Positions 34,361-43,899 are shown, counted from the stretch's first letter. The stretch is 64,000 nucleotides of DNA from JBQSUQ01 sp052384575 (GCA_052384575.1 JBQSUQ010000007.1), one strand, 5' to 3'. Program-made: numbers and translations. Notes: a model not told the origin generated them from the sequence alone.

Positions 34361-35710
34361 ATGTCTAACCAACTTGCTTCTTTAGAGGAATTCCTGAGTT
34401 ATGTGGCTCAGCGTGACGGACACCAACCTGAATTTTTACAAGCTGTGCGTGAAGTATTAACTTCATTATGGCCATTCTTAGAAAAAAATCCTAAATACCG
34501 TTCACAAGCCTTACTTGAACGTTTAGTTGAACCGGAGCGAGTTATCCAATTTCGTGTAGCATGGACTGATGATAAAGGTCAAACTCAAGTCAACCGCGCG
34601 TTCCGCGTTCAATTCAATAGTGCAATTGGTCCATTTAAAGGCGGAATGCGTTTCCACCCATCAGTAAACTTATCTATTTTAAAATTCTTAGGCTTTGAAC
34701 AAATTTTCAAAAATGCCTTAACTACATTACCTATGGGTGGTGGTAAAGGCGGTTCTGATTTTGATCCAAAAGGCAAATCAGAAGGCGAAGTTATGCGTTT
34801 CTGTCAAGCATTAATGACCGAATTATATCGCCATATTGGCGCAGATACTGACGTGCCAGCGGGCGATATCGGTGTTGGTGGTCGTGAAGTGGGCTACTTA
34901 TCTGGCTATATGAAAAAATTATCTAACCAAGCTGCTTGTGTCTTTACCGGTCGTGGTTTGTCATTTGGTGGTAGCTTAATTCGCCCAGAAGCAACGGGTT
35001 ATGGTTTAGTTTATTTTGCTCAAGCGATGTTAGCTGAAAAAGGACAATCTTTTGCAGGCAAAACAGTGTCAGTTTCTGGCTCAGGTAACGTTGCGCAATA
35101 CGCAATCGAAAAAGCACTGCAATTAGGTGCAAAAGTGGTGACTTGTTCGGATTCAGCGGGTTATGTTTATGATGAAGCAGGATTTACCCCTGAAAAATTA
35201 GCGGCATTAATGGAAATCAAAAACGTTAAACGTGGTCGTGTAAAAGAATACGCAGAACAATTTGGCTTAAAATATGTGGAAGGTAAACGCCCTTGGGAAG
35301 TAAAAGTGGATATTGCTTTACCTTGTGCAACTCAAAATGAGCTTGATTTAGACAATGCAAAAGCTTTGATCGCAAATGGCGTACAGCTTGTAGCGGAAGG
35401 TGCAAATATGCCAACTACCATTGAAGCAACAGATGCTTTCTTAGAAGCTGGTGTCTTATTTGGACCTGGTAAAGCAGCGAACGCAGGTGGTGTGGCAACT
35501 TCAGGTTTAGAAATGGCGCAAAGCTCACAACGTTTATATTGGTCGGCTGAAGAAGTGGATAAAAAATTACATAATATTATGTTAGATATTCACGCGAACT
35601 GTAAAAAATACGGCAGCGACGAAAAAGGCAATATTAACTATGTTGTTGGCGCCAATGTTGCAGGTTTCGTTAAAGTGGCGGATGCAATGCTAGCGCAAGG
35701 CGTGCTATAA
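34361..35710 (+). CDS. gdhA: NADP-specific glutamate dehydrogenase
   Basis: GdhA makes glutamate from 2-oxoglutarate, ammonium and NADPH. The 449 residues (E. coli 447) show FKGGMRFHPSVN near 90, the catalytic-lysine loop LPMGGGKGGSDFDPKGKS near 126, DVPAGDIGVGGREVGY near 166 and the nucleotide fold VSGSGNVAQYA near 238. The family size of about 450 residues marks the hexameric anabolic type. The leader contains a marked hairpin; a terminator follows. Confidence 0.97.
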   Translation: MSNQLASLEEFLSYVAQRDGHQPEFLQAVREVLTSLWPFLEKNPKYRSQALLERLVEPERVIQFRVAWTDDKGQTQVNRAFRVQFNSAIGPFKGGMRFHPSVNLSILKFLGFEQIFKNALTTLPMGGGKGGSDFDPKGKSEGEVMRFCQALMTELYRHIGADTDVPAGDIGVGGREVGYLSGYMKKLSNQAACVFTGRGLSFGGSLIRPEATGYGLVYFAQAMLAEKGQSFAGKTVSVSGSGNVAQYAIEKALQLGAKVVTCSDSAGYVYDEAGFTPEKLAALMEIKNVKRGRVKEYAEQFGLKYVEGKRPWEVKVDIALPCATQNELDLDNAKALIANGVQLVAEGANMPTTIEATDAFLEAGVLFGPGKAANAGGVATSGLEMAQSSQRLYWSAEEVDKKLHNIMLDIHANCKKYGSDEKGNINYVVGANVAGFVKVADAMLAQGVL

Positions 35711-35727
35711 CGAAAATCATTGCTTTC

Positions 35728-35755
35728 AACCCTCGTGAATCGCGAGGGTTTTTAT
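35728..35755 (+). terminator. gdhA terminator
   Basis: An 8-bp stem AACCCTCG/CGAGGGTT (35728-35735 with 35743-35750) followed by T. Confidence 0.92.
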
Positions 35756-35765
35756 TTTGTGAAAA

Positions 35766-35774
35766 AAGTGCGGT
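35766..35774 (+). repeat. Uptake signal, intergenic
   Basis: AAGTGCGGT between gdhA and yafJ. Confidence 0.9.
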
Positions 35775-35901
35775 CTATTTTTAGATAGTTTTGTTTGATC
35801 TTATAGCATTTTGCTCTAAGCAATTTGTTAAAATCGATTGTTATTTTTGTTCTGATGGTGTTAAATCATCAGCATTATGTCGTTTTTATGTGAGTTTTAT
35901 T

Positions 35902-36729
35902 ATGTGTCAATTACTCGGAATGAATTGTAATACGCCAACAGATATTGTGTTTTCTTTTGAAGGATTCCGCCGCCGAGCAGGACTGACAGACTGTCATTCA
36001 GATGGTTTTGGTATTGCTTTTTTTGAGGGTAAAGGTGTCAGAATTTTCCGCGATAATCGACCTGCTGCATTATCACCGATTGCTGATTGTGTAAAGCAAT
36101 ACAACATTAAATCATTGAACGTGATTGCGCATATTCGCAAAGCGACACAAGGTGAAGTGAGTATTGAAAACACCCACCCTTTTATTCGTGAAATTTGGGG
36201 AGAAAATTGGGTTTTTGCACATAATGGCAACTTAACGCAGTTGCCAGAGCTTTCCACTCATTTTATGCAACCTATTGGTGATACCGATTCAGAAGCGGCA
36301 TTTTGTTATATTGCGGAATATTTAAAAACACATTTTCCTACTAAGCCGGCAGATGCAGAGCTTTTTCAGGCGATTCAGGAGGTAACCCAAATATTAGTGC
36401 AGTATGGCACCTTTAATTTTATTTTATCCAATGGAAAATGGATGATTGCCCATTGCTCAACCAATTTGCATTACATTACTCGTCAAGCGCCTTTTGGTAA
36501 AGCACAGCGCGTTGATGATGATGGTGTCATTGATTTCAATGATTACACTAAGAGTAATGATAAAGTCACCATTATCACCACCTTCCCTTTAACTAAAAAT
36601 GAACATTGGGTGAAAATGGGTAAAGGTGGTTTTGTCTTTTTTAAAGACGGCGAAAAGCAATATGAAGTACAGGGTGTGGAGAGTGAATTTATTGATGACG
36701 GCACTTTGGGAAATTGCAGATCGTTATAA
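35902..36729 (+). CDS. yafJ: Class II glutamine amidotransferase-like protein YafJ
   Basis: The ATG at 35902 gives MCQLLGMNCNTPTDI, where Cys2 becomes the N-terminal nucleophile once Met is removed, so this start is required. In-frame codons upstream (from about 35791) would bury that Cys. The 275 residues (E. coli YafJ 255) carry HSDGFGIAFFEG near 30, AHIRKATQGEV near 75, ENTHPF near 88, FAHNGNL near 103 and GDTDSEAAF near 123, the glutaminase-pocket motifs. No synthase domain is fused and the acceptor reaction is unknown. A terminator follows. Confidence 0.92.
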   Translation: MCQLLGMNCNTPTDIVFSFEGFRRRAGLTDCHSDGFGIAFFEGKGVRIFRDNRPAALSPIADCVKQYNIKSLNVIAHIRKATQGEVSIENTHPFIREIWGENWVFAHNGNLTQLPELSTHFMQPIGDTDSEAAFCYIAEYLKTHFPTKPADAELFQAIQEVTQILVQYGTFNFILSNGKWMIAHCSTNLHYITRQAPFGKAQRVDDDGVIDFNDYTKSNDKVTIITTFPLTKNEHWVKMGKGGFVFFKDGEKQYEVQGVESEFIDDGTLGNCRSL

Positions 36730-36737
36730 CCTAAATA

Positions 36738-36768
36738 AAATCCTTCTATGATGTAGAGGGATTTTTTT
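36738..36768 (+). terminator. yafJ terminator
   Basis: An 11-pair stem with one G-T (36738-36748 with 36754-36764), loop TGATG, then seven T. Confidence 0.9.
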
Positions 36769-37236
36769 ATTTTCCAACGCGTTTAATAATTAGACAATTT
36801 TCTTCCACTTTTTTCTACTGAATAGTTTTAGTTAGATTATTGTATTTATATTATTGATTTATATATGAAAATTTATCTTGTCTTATTGTTAATTATCTTT
36901 TCTCCTCATTTATTCTGTCTTCAGTCACAAATTTATCCACATAACATTTGGATAAATCCTACATGAGTAATTTTTGTCTGTATTTAGAACAGTTATATTC
37001 AATTCATTGTGGAAGATTCTGTGGAAAAGTGCGGTGTATTTGGAACGACTTTTTTCTTGCCTGATCTTTAAACAGCCTTCAATGGATTAAGTCTTTTCAG
37101 GCGACTTTGCGATAAATGTCAATGTTATCTCAGATTATCCTTGATTTATACCTAGGTTATCCACAGAGTTATACAAAAAGTATCTATTTTTCACCGCACT
37201 TATTGACAATAAGGAGTTCTATATTGGGAATAACTA
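36769..37236. other. A+T-rich non-coding region with a cluster of DnaA boxes
   Basis: No convincing gene in about 470 bases. Two perfect DnaA boxes TTATCCACA lie at 36933-36941 and 37157-37165 (plus strand). A TTATCCAAA, identical to E. coli R3, lies on the minus strand at 36947-36955. Boxes with one mismatch lie at 37020-37028 (minus) and 37169-37177 (plus). The stretch 36769-36925 is extremely A+T-rich. The first two boxes form a 9-bp inverted repeat ATTTATCCA/TGGATAAAT. Two uptake signals lie inside (37027, 37193). GATC sites are sparse (one, near 37062), and gidA/mnmG, mioC or dnaA are not adjacent, so an origin call is only a possibility. A DnaA-titrating or regulatory site is the alternative. 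Confidence 0.5.
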
Positions 37237-37265
37237 TTGGCGAAAATAGCATACTGTGCCATAAT
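37237..37265 (+). promoter_or_regulatory. Probable rppH promoter
   Basis: TTGGCG (37237-37242), 17 bases, CATAAT (37260-37265), about 40 bases before the expected transcript reaches the rppH start codon. Confidence 0.5.
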
Positions 37266-37310
37266 CTCCGGTTATTATTGAGATTGTTTTTAAAGTTAAG
37301 GTGAACGATA

Positions 37311-37904
37311 GTGATCGATTTCGATGGCTACCGTCCTAATGTGGGCATTGTCATTTGTAATACGCAGGGACAAGTGCTATGGGCAAAAAGGTACGGACAA
37401 AATTCTTGGCAATTTCCGCAAGGGGGAATTAATGAAAATGAAACACCCGAGCAGGCGATGTACCGCGAATTATATGAAGAAGTAGGCCTGTCTAAAAAAG
37501 ACGTTCGTTTGCTTTATGCTTCAAAGCATTGGTTGCGTTATAAATTACCTAAGCGTTTATTACGTTATGACAGCAAACCCATGTGCATTGGGCAAAAACA
37601 ACGTTGGTTTTTATTGCAATTAGTGAGCGATGAAAAGGCCATTAATATGAATTGCAGTAAATCGCCAGAATTTGACGGTTGGCGTTGGGTGAGTTTTTGG
37701 TATCCTGTTCGTCAAGTGGTTTCTTTTAAACAAGATGTGTATCGTAAAGCGATGAAAGAATTTGCGAGTTTCTTATTTGATACAGATCGTGCAGCTCAAA
37801 ATTTGACAGCAGCCTCTCATAAGCCAGCAGAAGCAGCGAAAAAAGCACCTTATTATCATAAATACCCATCAAAATCACATAAAAAAGAGAGAAAATTCCG
37901 ATGA
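37311..37904 (+). CDS. rppH: RNA pyrophosphohydrolase RppH
   Basis: RppH removes pyrophosphate from mRNA 5' ends and so starts RNase E-dependent decay. It opens with GTG (37311), after AAGGTG, and IDFDGYRPNVGIV aligns with the E. coli start. The 197 residues contain the Nudix box at 38-60 (Gly38, Glu44, Arg52-Glu53, Glu56-Glu57). LRYKLPKRL, CIGQKQRWFLLQL and EFDGWRWVSFWYPVRQVV are RppH hallmarks. The C-terminus is Lys-rich. The stop overlaps the next gene by four bases. Confidence 0.96.
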   Translation: MIDFDGYRPNVGIVICNTQGQVLWAKRYGQNSWQFPQGGINENETPEQAMYRELYEEVGLSKKDVRLLYASKHWLRYKLPKRLLRYDSKPMCIGQKQRWFLLQLVSDEKAINMNCSKSPEFDGWRWVSFWYPVRQVVSFKQDVYRKAMKEFASFLFDTDRAAQNLTAASHKPAEAAKKAPYYHKYPSKSHKKERKFR

Positions 37905-38692
37905 TCACATTATTTCTCATTTGTTTAGTTGTAGGATGTTTGGCTGGTTTTTTAGCAGGTTTGTTTGGTATTGGTGGTGGATTGGTCATCGTGCCAGTCC
38001 TTGTTCATTTGCTGCCAATGGTGGGCGTACCTGAACATATGTTAATGAAAGTAGCGCTAGGTACGTCTTTTGCCACTATTATTATTACCGGCGCGTCTTC
38101 TGCTTACAATCATTACAAAGTGGGCAATATTATTTGGCAATCCCTAAAAGTTTTTGCTCCTGTTGTGATGGTTTCAACCTATATTGCTAGTTTGTTTGTT
38201 AGTAAGCTACCAAAAGAATATTCAAGTAAAATTTTTGCTGTATTGGTGGTGTATCTTGCCACGAAAATGATTTTATCCGTTAAATTAAAAACAGGTAACA
38301 AACCTTTTACCACTACTTCAGCGGTTGTTGGTGGTAGTCTAATTGGCTTAGCTTCAAGTGGTGCAGGTATTGGTGGTGGCAGTTTTATTGTGCCTTTTTT
38401 AAATGCAAGAGGATATGAAATGAGACAAGCCATTGGTTCTTCTTCCTTTTGTGGCATGCTATTAGCCACTGCTGGTGTAGCGAGTTATATTTACAGCGGT
38501 TGGGGTAATACAGAAATGCCAGAATGGTCAATCGGTTACATTTATTTACCCGCAGTACTAGGTATAACTTTAACCTCTATGTTTACAACGAAAATTGGTG
38601 TAAGAACCGCCACTCGTCTGCCGGTGCCAACATTAAAACGCTACTTTGCCGTATTTTTAATTATTATGGCGATTAAAATGTTATTTAGTTAA
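37901..38692 (+). CDS. TSUP (TauE/SafE) family membrane transporter
   Basis: The 263 residues are mostly hydrophobic, about eight segments, with the two glycine-rich family repeats: GLFGIGGGLVIVPVL near 21-35 and ASSGAGIGGGSFIVPFL near 150. TSUP proteins move small anions such as sulfite, sulfonates or related sulfur compounds; the substrate here is unknown. Its ATG overlaps the rppH stop (ATGA), so it is in one operon with rppH and probably lgt-thyA-tadA, the same gene order as in H. influenzae. Confidence 0.9.
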   Translation: MITLFLICLVVGCLAGFLAGLFGIGGGLVIVPVLVHLLPMVGVPEHMLMKVALGTSFATIIITGASSAYNHYKVGNIIWQSLKVFAPVVMVSTYIASLFVSKLPKEYSSKIFAVLVVYLATKMILSVKLKTGNKPFTTTSAVVGGSLIGLASSGAGIGGGSFIVPFLNARGYEMRQAIGSSSFCGMLLATAGVASYIYSGWGNTEMPEWSIGYIYLPAVLGITLTSMFTTKIGVRTATRLPVPTLKRYFAVFLIIMAIKMLFS

Positions 38693-38715
38693 TTTAAAAG
38701 GAAACTTCATTTTAT

Positions 38716-39531
38716 ATGCAACAATTTATCCATTTGCCTTATATTGATCCTGTTATTTTTTCCATCGGCCCTTTAAGCTTGCGCTGGTACGGATTAATGT
38801 ATTTATTAGGCTTTGGTTTTGCTTATTGGCTAGGCTCACGTCGCGTTAAACATTCACATGGACAATGGACTGAAGAGCAATTTGAACAACTCCTTTATAA
38901 CGGTTTTGTTGGCGTGATTTTAGGTGGACGTATTGGCGATGTGTTCTTCTACAATATTGATCAATTTATACAAGATCCTTTGTATTTATTCCGTATTTGG
39001 GAAGGGGGAATGTCTTTTCATGGTGGCTTAATTGGCGTCATTGTTGCAATGTTGTGGACTTCTTTCCGTCAAAAACGCTCTTTCTGGCAGACTTCAGATT
39101 TAATTGCGCCACTGGTTCCTTTTGGTTTAGGTCTAGGGCGTTTAGGCAATTTTATTAACAATGAACTTTGGGGACGTCCTGTCGAAAACTTAGATGCGGT
39201 ACCTTGGGCAATGTATCCTTATGGTTACCAAGGAAGTTTGCCATTACATCCTTCCCAATTATATGAAATGTTACTTGAAGGCGTGTTGTTATTCCTTATT
39301 CTTAACCTCTTTATTCGTCGCTCTCGACCTATGGGCGCGGTGTCAGGATTATTTTTATTAGGCTATGGTCTTTTCCGTTTCCTTGTTGAATATGTACGTG
39401 AAATTGACCATAACGTAAATAGTGCAACAGATCTGATTACTCGTGGTCAAATGTTATCTTTACCGATGATTATTGCGGGTATTGGGATTATGATCTGGGC
39501 ATATCGCCGTCAAAGTGCGGTGCAAAAATAG
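38716..39531 (+). CDS. lgt: Prolipoprotein diacylglyceryl transferase
   Basis: Lgt attaches diacylglycerol from phosphatidylglycerol to the lipobox cysteine of prolipoproteins in the inner membrane. The 271 residues (E. coli 291) have about seven membrane segments. Landmarks are LRWYGLMYLLGF near 22, GGRIGDVFFY near 76, GGMSFHGGLIGV near 98 with the essential His, and the signature GLGRLGNFINNELWGR near 136-151. The last codons hold an uptake signal (39513-39521) encoding S-A-V. lspA, the next enzyme of the pathway, lies 4 kb downstream. Confidence 0.97.
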   Translation: MQQFIHLPYIDPVIFSIGPLSLRWYGLMYLLGFGFAYWLGSRRVKHSHGQWTEEQFEQLLYNGFVGVILGGRIGDVFFYNIDQFIQDPLYLFRIWEGGMSFHGGLIGVIVAMLWTSFRQKRSFWQTSDLIAPLVPFGLGLGRLGNFINNELWGRPVENLDAVPWAMYPYGYQGSLPLHPSQLYEMLLEGVLLFLILNLFIRRSRPMGAVSGLFLLGYGLFRFLVEYVREIDHNVNSATDLITRGQMLSLPMIIAGIGIMIWAYRRQSAVQK

Positions 39532-39540
39532 GGAGTTTTT

Positions 39541-40392
39541 ATGCGTCAATATTTAGATTTATGCCAACGTATTGTTGATGAAGGTGTTTGGGTAGAAAAT
39601 GAGCGCACAGGTAAACGTTGTTTAACGGTGATTAATGCCGATTTGACCTATGATGTGGCGAACAACCAATTTCCACTGATTACCACACGTAAAAGCTATT
39701 GGAAAGCGGCTATTGCTGAATTTTTAGGCTATATTCGAGGCTATGATAATGCTGCAGATTTTCGTCAGTTAGGCACAAAAACTTGGGACGCCAATGCCAA
39801 TGAAAATGAAGCTTGGCTCAATAATCCCGCGCGTAAAGGCACTGATGATATGGGACGCGTTTATGGTGTACAAGGGCGTGCTTGGCGTAAACCTAATGGC
39901 GAAACTGTCGATCAGTTGCGAAAAATTGTGAATAACCTCAGTAAAGGTATTGATGATCGTGGTGAAATTCTGACTTTCCTTAATCCTGGTGAATTTGAGT
40001 TAGGTTGTTTGCGCCCCTGCATGTATAGCCATACTTTTTCATTATTAGGTGACACCCTTTACTTAACCAGTTACCAACGTTCTTGTGATGTGCCTTTGGG
40101 CTTGAATTTCAATCAAATTCAAGTATTTACCTTCTTAGCATTAATGGCACAAATTACTGGCAAAAAAGCGGGACAAGCCTATCATAAAATTGTCAATGCG
40201 CATATTTATGAAGATCAGCTTGCCTTAATGCGAGATGTGCAATTAAAGCGTGAGCCTTTTCCGTCCCCGCGTTTAGAAATTAACCCAGATATTAAAACCT
40301 TGGAAGATTTAGAAACTTGGGTAACCATGGATGACTTCAAAGTGATTGGCTATGAATGTCATGAGCCCATTAAATATCCGTTTTCTGTTTAA
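39541..40392 (+). CDS. thyA: Thymidylate synthase
   Basis: ThyA methylates dUMP to dTMP with methylene-tetrahydrofolate. The 283 residues are longer than E. coli ThyA (264). The nucleophile region is GCLRPCMYSHTF (Cys160). It is followed by the dUMP-binding YQRSCDVPLGLNFNQ block near 184 and the C-terminal GYECHEPIKYPFSV. GGGAGTTTTT precedes the ATG. It lies nine bases after lgt and two bases before tadA, so the genes are co-transcribed. Confidence 0.95.
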   Translation: MRQYLDLCQRIVDEGVWVENERTGKRCLTVINADLTYDVANNQFPLITTRKSYWKAAIAEFLGYIRGYDNAADFRQLGTKTWDANANENEAWLNNPARKGTDDMGRVYGVQGRAWRKPNGETVDQLRKIVNNLSKGIDDRGEILTFLNPGEFELGCLRPCMYSHTFSLLGDTLYLTSYQRSCDVPLGLNFNQIQVFTFLALMAQITGKKAGQAYHKIVNAHIYEDQLALMRDVQLKREPFPSPRLEINPDIKTLEDLETWVTMDDFKVIGYECHEPIKYPFSV

Positions 40393-40394
40393 GC

Positions 40395-40898
40395 ATGGAA
40401 CAGCAATTTTCCCAACAACAATTTGATGAGCAAATGATGCAATATGCATTATCGCTCGCAGATAAAGCACAGTCCTTGGGCGAGATTCCTGTTGGCGCTG
40501 TGCTTGTTGATGAAAATGGTGACATCATTGCGGAAGGGTGGAATTGCTCAATCTCACAACATGATCCTACCGCGCATGCTGAAATTATTGCCTTACGCAA
40601 AGGCGCGGCTAAAATCCAAAACTATCGTTTATTAAATACCACCTTATATGTCACGCTTGAACCCTGCACCATGTGCGCTGGCGCCATTCTGCATAGTCGA
40701 ATTAAACGCTTAGTTTTTGGTGCTTATGATTACAAAACAGGTGCAGTGGGATCGCGTTTCCATTTCTTTGATGATTACAAAATGAACCATTTTCTCACCA
40801 TCACTGGCGGGATTTTGGCGGAAAAGTGCGGTCAAAAATTAAGTGATTTTTTCAAGCAACGTCGTGAGCAGAAAAAAGCTGAGAAAAACTCGGGCTAA
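40395..40898 (+). CDS. tadA: tRNA-specific adenosine deaminase
   Basis: TadA converts A34 to inosine in tRNA-Arg(ACG), needed to read CGN codons. The 167 residues show the zinc site His61-Ala-Glu63 (HAEI, Glu63 catalytic) and Pro90-Cys91-x-x-Cys94 (PCTMCAGA), plus YKTGAVGS near 116. The ATG lies two bases after the thyA stop without its own Shine-Dalgarno, suggesting coupling. An uptake signal lies at 40824-40832. Confidence 0.96.
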   Translation: MEQQFSQQQFDEQMMQYALSLADKAQSLGEIPVGAVLVDENGDIIAEGWNCSISQHDPTAHAEIIALRKGAAKIQNYRLLNTTLYVTLEPCTMCAGAILHSRIKRLVFGAYDYKTGAVGSRFHFFDDYKMNHFLTITGGILAEKCGQKLSDFFKQRREQKKAEKNSG

Positions 40899-40999
40899 GC
40901 TATTCCTTTTCTTTAATCTTTTTGCATTTAAGCGTATAATATTTAAGATTTTTTGCGCTAAGCAAACTCAGTATTTTAATTTATCATTTGGTACAAAAT

Positions 41000-43822
41000 A
41001 TGTCTGAACAATTTGATTACAAAAACACATTAAACCTTCCAGCTACAGGCTTCCCTATGCGTGGAGATTTAGCTAAGCGTGAGCCTGCAATGTTGAAAAA
41101 TTGGTATGATAAAAATCTTTACCAACAAGTACGTGATGCACGTAAAGGCAGAAAAACCTTTATTCTTCACGATGGCCCTCCGTATGCGAATGGTTCCCTT
41201 CACTTAGGCCACGCGGTTAATAAAATTCTAAAAGATATTATTATTAAATCTAAAACTGCAGCGGGTTTTGATTCACCATTTATTCCTGGTTGGGACTGCC
41301 ATGGTTTGCCGATTGAATTAAAAGTAGAAAGTATTGTGGGTAAACCGAATGAGAAAATTTCTGCGGCAGAATTCCGTGATGCTTGTCGTAAATATGCGGC
41401 TGAACAAGTAGAAGGTCAAAAAGCGGACTTTATTCGTATGGGCGTTTTAGGTGACTGGGATAATCCGTATTTGACGATGAATTTCCGTACCGAAGCGAAC
41501 ATCATTCGTGCCTTTGGTAAAGCGGTAGAAAATGGGCATTTATACAAAGGCTCAAAACCTGTTCACTGGTGTTTAGACTGTGCATCTTCTTTAGCAGAAG
41601 CAGAAGTGGAATATGAAGATAAAGTTTCTCCTTCAATTTATGTGCGTTTCCAAGCGGTCGATTCTGAAGAAGTTTTAGCAAAATTCAATGCAACGGGTAA
41701 AGGTAACGGCAAGCTTTCAGCAGTTATCTGGACAACAACTCCTTGGACATTGCCTTCAAACCGAGCGATTGCAATTCACGAAAATTTAGATTACCAAGTT
41801 GTTCAATTTAATGATGAACGAGTGATTTTAGCTAAAGATCTGGTTGAAGATGTCGCTAAAGCGGTTGGCGTTGAACAATTTGAAGTGCTTGGTGAAGCAA
41901 AAGGTGCTGATTTAACTTGGTTGCGTTTTAACCATCCATTCTATGAGTTCAGCGTACCATTTATTTTAGGTGATCACGTTACTACGGATGGTGGTACCGG
42001 TTTAGTTCATACTGCACCAGACCACGGTCAAGACGACTATGTGATTTCAATGAAAAATGGCATTGAAATGGCTGGATTAATTGGTAACGACGGTTTATTT
42101 AAAGCGGATGTGCCATTCTTTGCAGGCAAAGGCGTGTTTGAATCGAATGATCTTGTGGTTGAAAAACTCAAAGAAGTGGGTGCATTACTGAAATTCAGTA
42201 AACTGAAACATAGCTATCCACATTGCTGGCGACATAAAACACCTATTATTTTCCGTGCGACACCACAATGGTTCATTGGTATGGAAAAACAAGGCTTACG
42301 CCAACAAGCGTTAAGTGAAATCAAAAAAGTGCGTTGGATTCCAAGCTGGGGTCAGGCTCGTATTGAGAAGATGGTAGAAAATCGCCCAGATTGGTGTATC
42401 TCTCGTCAGCGTACTTGGGGTGTGCCTGTTGCGTTATTTATCAATAAAGAAACCGAAGAACTACATCCACGTACAGTAGAATTAGTGGAAGAAGTTGCGA
42501 AACGTGTTGAACAGAAAGGTATTCAGGCTTGGTGGGATCTTGATCCAAAAGAATTATTAGGTGCAGATGCAGACCAATATATGAAAGTGCCAGATACTTT
42601 AGATGTATGGTTTGACTCTGGGGCTACTTATTTCACCGTAGTAAAAGATCGCCCTGAATTTAACGGCAATGAAACGGATATGTACCTTGAAGGTTCAGAC
42701 CAACATCGTGGCTGGTTTATGTCTTCATTAATGCTTTCAACGGCAACAGATAACAAAGCACCTTATAAACAGGTATTAACTCACGGTTTCACTGTGGATG
42801 AAAAAGGCTACAAAATGTCGAAATCCCTTGGTAATGTGATTTTACCAAGCGAAGTGTGGAACAAAAACGGTGCTGATATTTTACGTTTATGGGTTGCTTC
42901 AACAGACTATACGGGTGAAATCGCTGTTTCTCACAAAATTTTAGACAGTGCGGGCGACACTTACCGTCGTATCCGTAACACAGCACGTTTCTTATTGGCG
43001 AACTTAAACGGTTTCGATCCAAAACGTGACTTAGTGAAACCAGAAGAGATGATTAGCTTAGACCGTTGGGCAGTTAGCTGTGCGTTAGATGCACAAAATG
43101 AAATTAAAGAAGCTTATGATAATTACCAATTCCATACGGTTGTACAACGTTTAATGCGTTTCTGCTCTATTGAAATGGGCTCATTCTATTTGGATATTAT
43201 CAAAGACCGTCAATATACAACCAAAGCGGATAGCTTGGCTCGCCGTAGCTGCCAAACGGCGTTATGGCATATTAGCGAAGCCTTAGTACGTTGGATTGCC
43301 CCAATTCTTTCATTCACAGCAGATGAAATTTGGAACTACTTACCGAAAGTAGATGGTCGTTCAGAGTTTGTCTTTACAGAAGAGTTCTATGATGGCTTAT
43401 TTGGCTTAGGCGAGAGCGAAAAATTAGACGACAACTACTGGCAGCAACTGTTAAAAGTGCGTTCAGAAGTGAACCGCGTTTTAGAAGTGGCTCGTAATGA
43501 GAAACTTATCGGTGCTGGCTTAGAAGCGAAAGTAACGGTTTATGCAAACGATGACATTCGTCCATTATTAGAACAATTGGGCAATGAATTACGTTTTGTG
43601 CTCATTACTTCACAAGCCGTTGTGAAACCATTATCAGAAGCAGACGTTGCTGAAGGTGAACTAGCTGGTTTAGCAGTAAAAGTTGAACGAGCTGACGGCG
43701 AAAAATGCCCACGTTGTTGGCACTTTGCGACAGATATTGGTGCCAATGCAGAACATCCACATATTTGCGGACGTTGTGTGGAGAATGTGGCTGGCGAAGG
43801 TGAAAAACGTCAATTTGCTTAA
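41000..43822 (+). CDS. ileS: Isoleucyl-tRNA synthetase
   Basis: IleS charges tRNA-Ile, including the CAU-anticodon tRNA-Ile2 encoded later in this window, and edits valine. The ATG at 41000 (MSEQFDYKNTLNLP) matches the family start; a TTG four codons upstream is less likely. The 940 residues (E. coli 938) contain the HIGH-type motif PPYANGSLHLGH at about 57-68, the CP1 editing domain, KMSKS at about 601-605 and a C-terminal zinc finger CPRCWHF...CGRC. It lies upstream of lspA-ispH, as in E. coli. Confidence 0.98.
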   Translation: MSEQFDYKNTLNLPATGFPMRGDLAKREPAMLKNWYDKNLYQQVRDARKGRKTFILHDGPPYANGSLHLGHAVNKILKDIIIKSKTAAGFDSPFIPGWDCHGLPIELKVESIVGKPNEKISAAEFRDACRKYAAEQVEGQKADFIRMGVLGDWDNPYLTMNFRTEANIIRAFGKAVENGHLYKGSKPVHWCLDCASSLAEAEVEYEDKVSPSIYVRFQAVDSEEVLAKFNATGKGNGKLSAVIWTTTPWTLPSNRAIAIHENLDYQVVQFNDERVILAKDLVEDVAKAVGVEQFEVLGEAKGADLTWLRFNHPFYEFSVPFILGDHVTTDGGTGLVHTAPDHGQDDYVISMKNGIEMAGLIGNDGLFKADVPFFAGKGVFESNDLVVEKLKEVGALLKFSKLKHSYPHCWRHKTPIIFRATPQWFIGMEKQGLRQQALSEIKKVRWIPSWGQARIEKMVENRPDWCISRQRTWGVPVALFINKETEELHPRTVELVEEVAKRVEQKGIQAWWDLDPKELLGADADQYMKVPDTLDVWFDSGATYFTVVKDRPEFNGNETDMYLEGSDQHRGWFMSSLMLSTATDNKAPYKQVLTHGFTVDEKGYKMSKSLGNVILPSEVWNKNGADILRLWVASTDYTGEIAVSHKILDSAGDTYRRIRNTARFLLANLNGFDPKRDLVKPEEMISLDRWAVSCALDAQNEIKEAYDNYQFHTVVQRLMRFCSIEMGSFYLDIIKDRQYTTKADSLARRSCQTALWHISEALVRWIAPILSFTADEIWNYLPKVDGRSEFVFTEEFYDGLFGLGESEKLDDNYWQQLLKVRSEVNRVLEVARNEKLIGAGLEAKVTVYANDDIRPLLEQLGNELRFVLITSQAVVKPLSEADVAEGELAGLAVKVERADGEKCPRCWHFATDIGANAEHPHICGRCVENVAGEGEKRQFA

Positions 43823-43829
43823 TAAGTAG

Positions 43830-43860
43830 AAAAAGTGCGGTGAAATTGACCGCACTTTTT
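43830..43860 (+). terminator. Uptake-signal terminator after ileS
   Basis: A 12-bp perfect stem (43830-43841 with 43849-43860) with a 7-base loop, ending in five T. It separates ileS from lspA, which are normally co-transcribed in E. coli. Confidence 0.85.
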
Positions 43861-43899
43861 ATCTAATAAAAATCTGATTTCTCTCTATTTTAGGAAATT

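Noticed and set aside
36865..36966. A 33-residue open frame that looks like a signal peptide, in the gap before rppH
   Set aside because: No ribosome binding site, extremely A+T-rich DNA where hydrophobic codons arise by chance, and it runs through the DnaA boxes.
36769..37236. Confident call of oriC
   Set aside because: DnaA boxes are present but flanking origin genes, GATC clustering and a gene-strand switch are not; genome-wide skew is needed.
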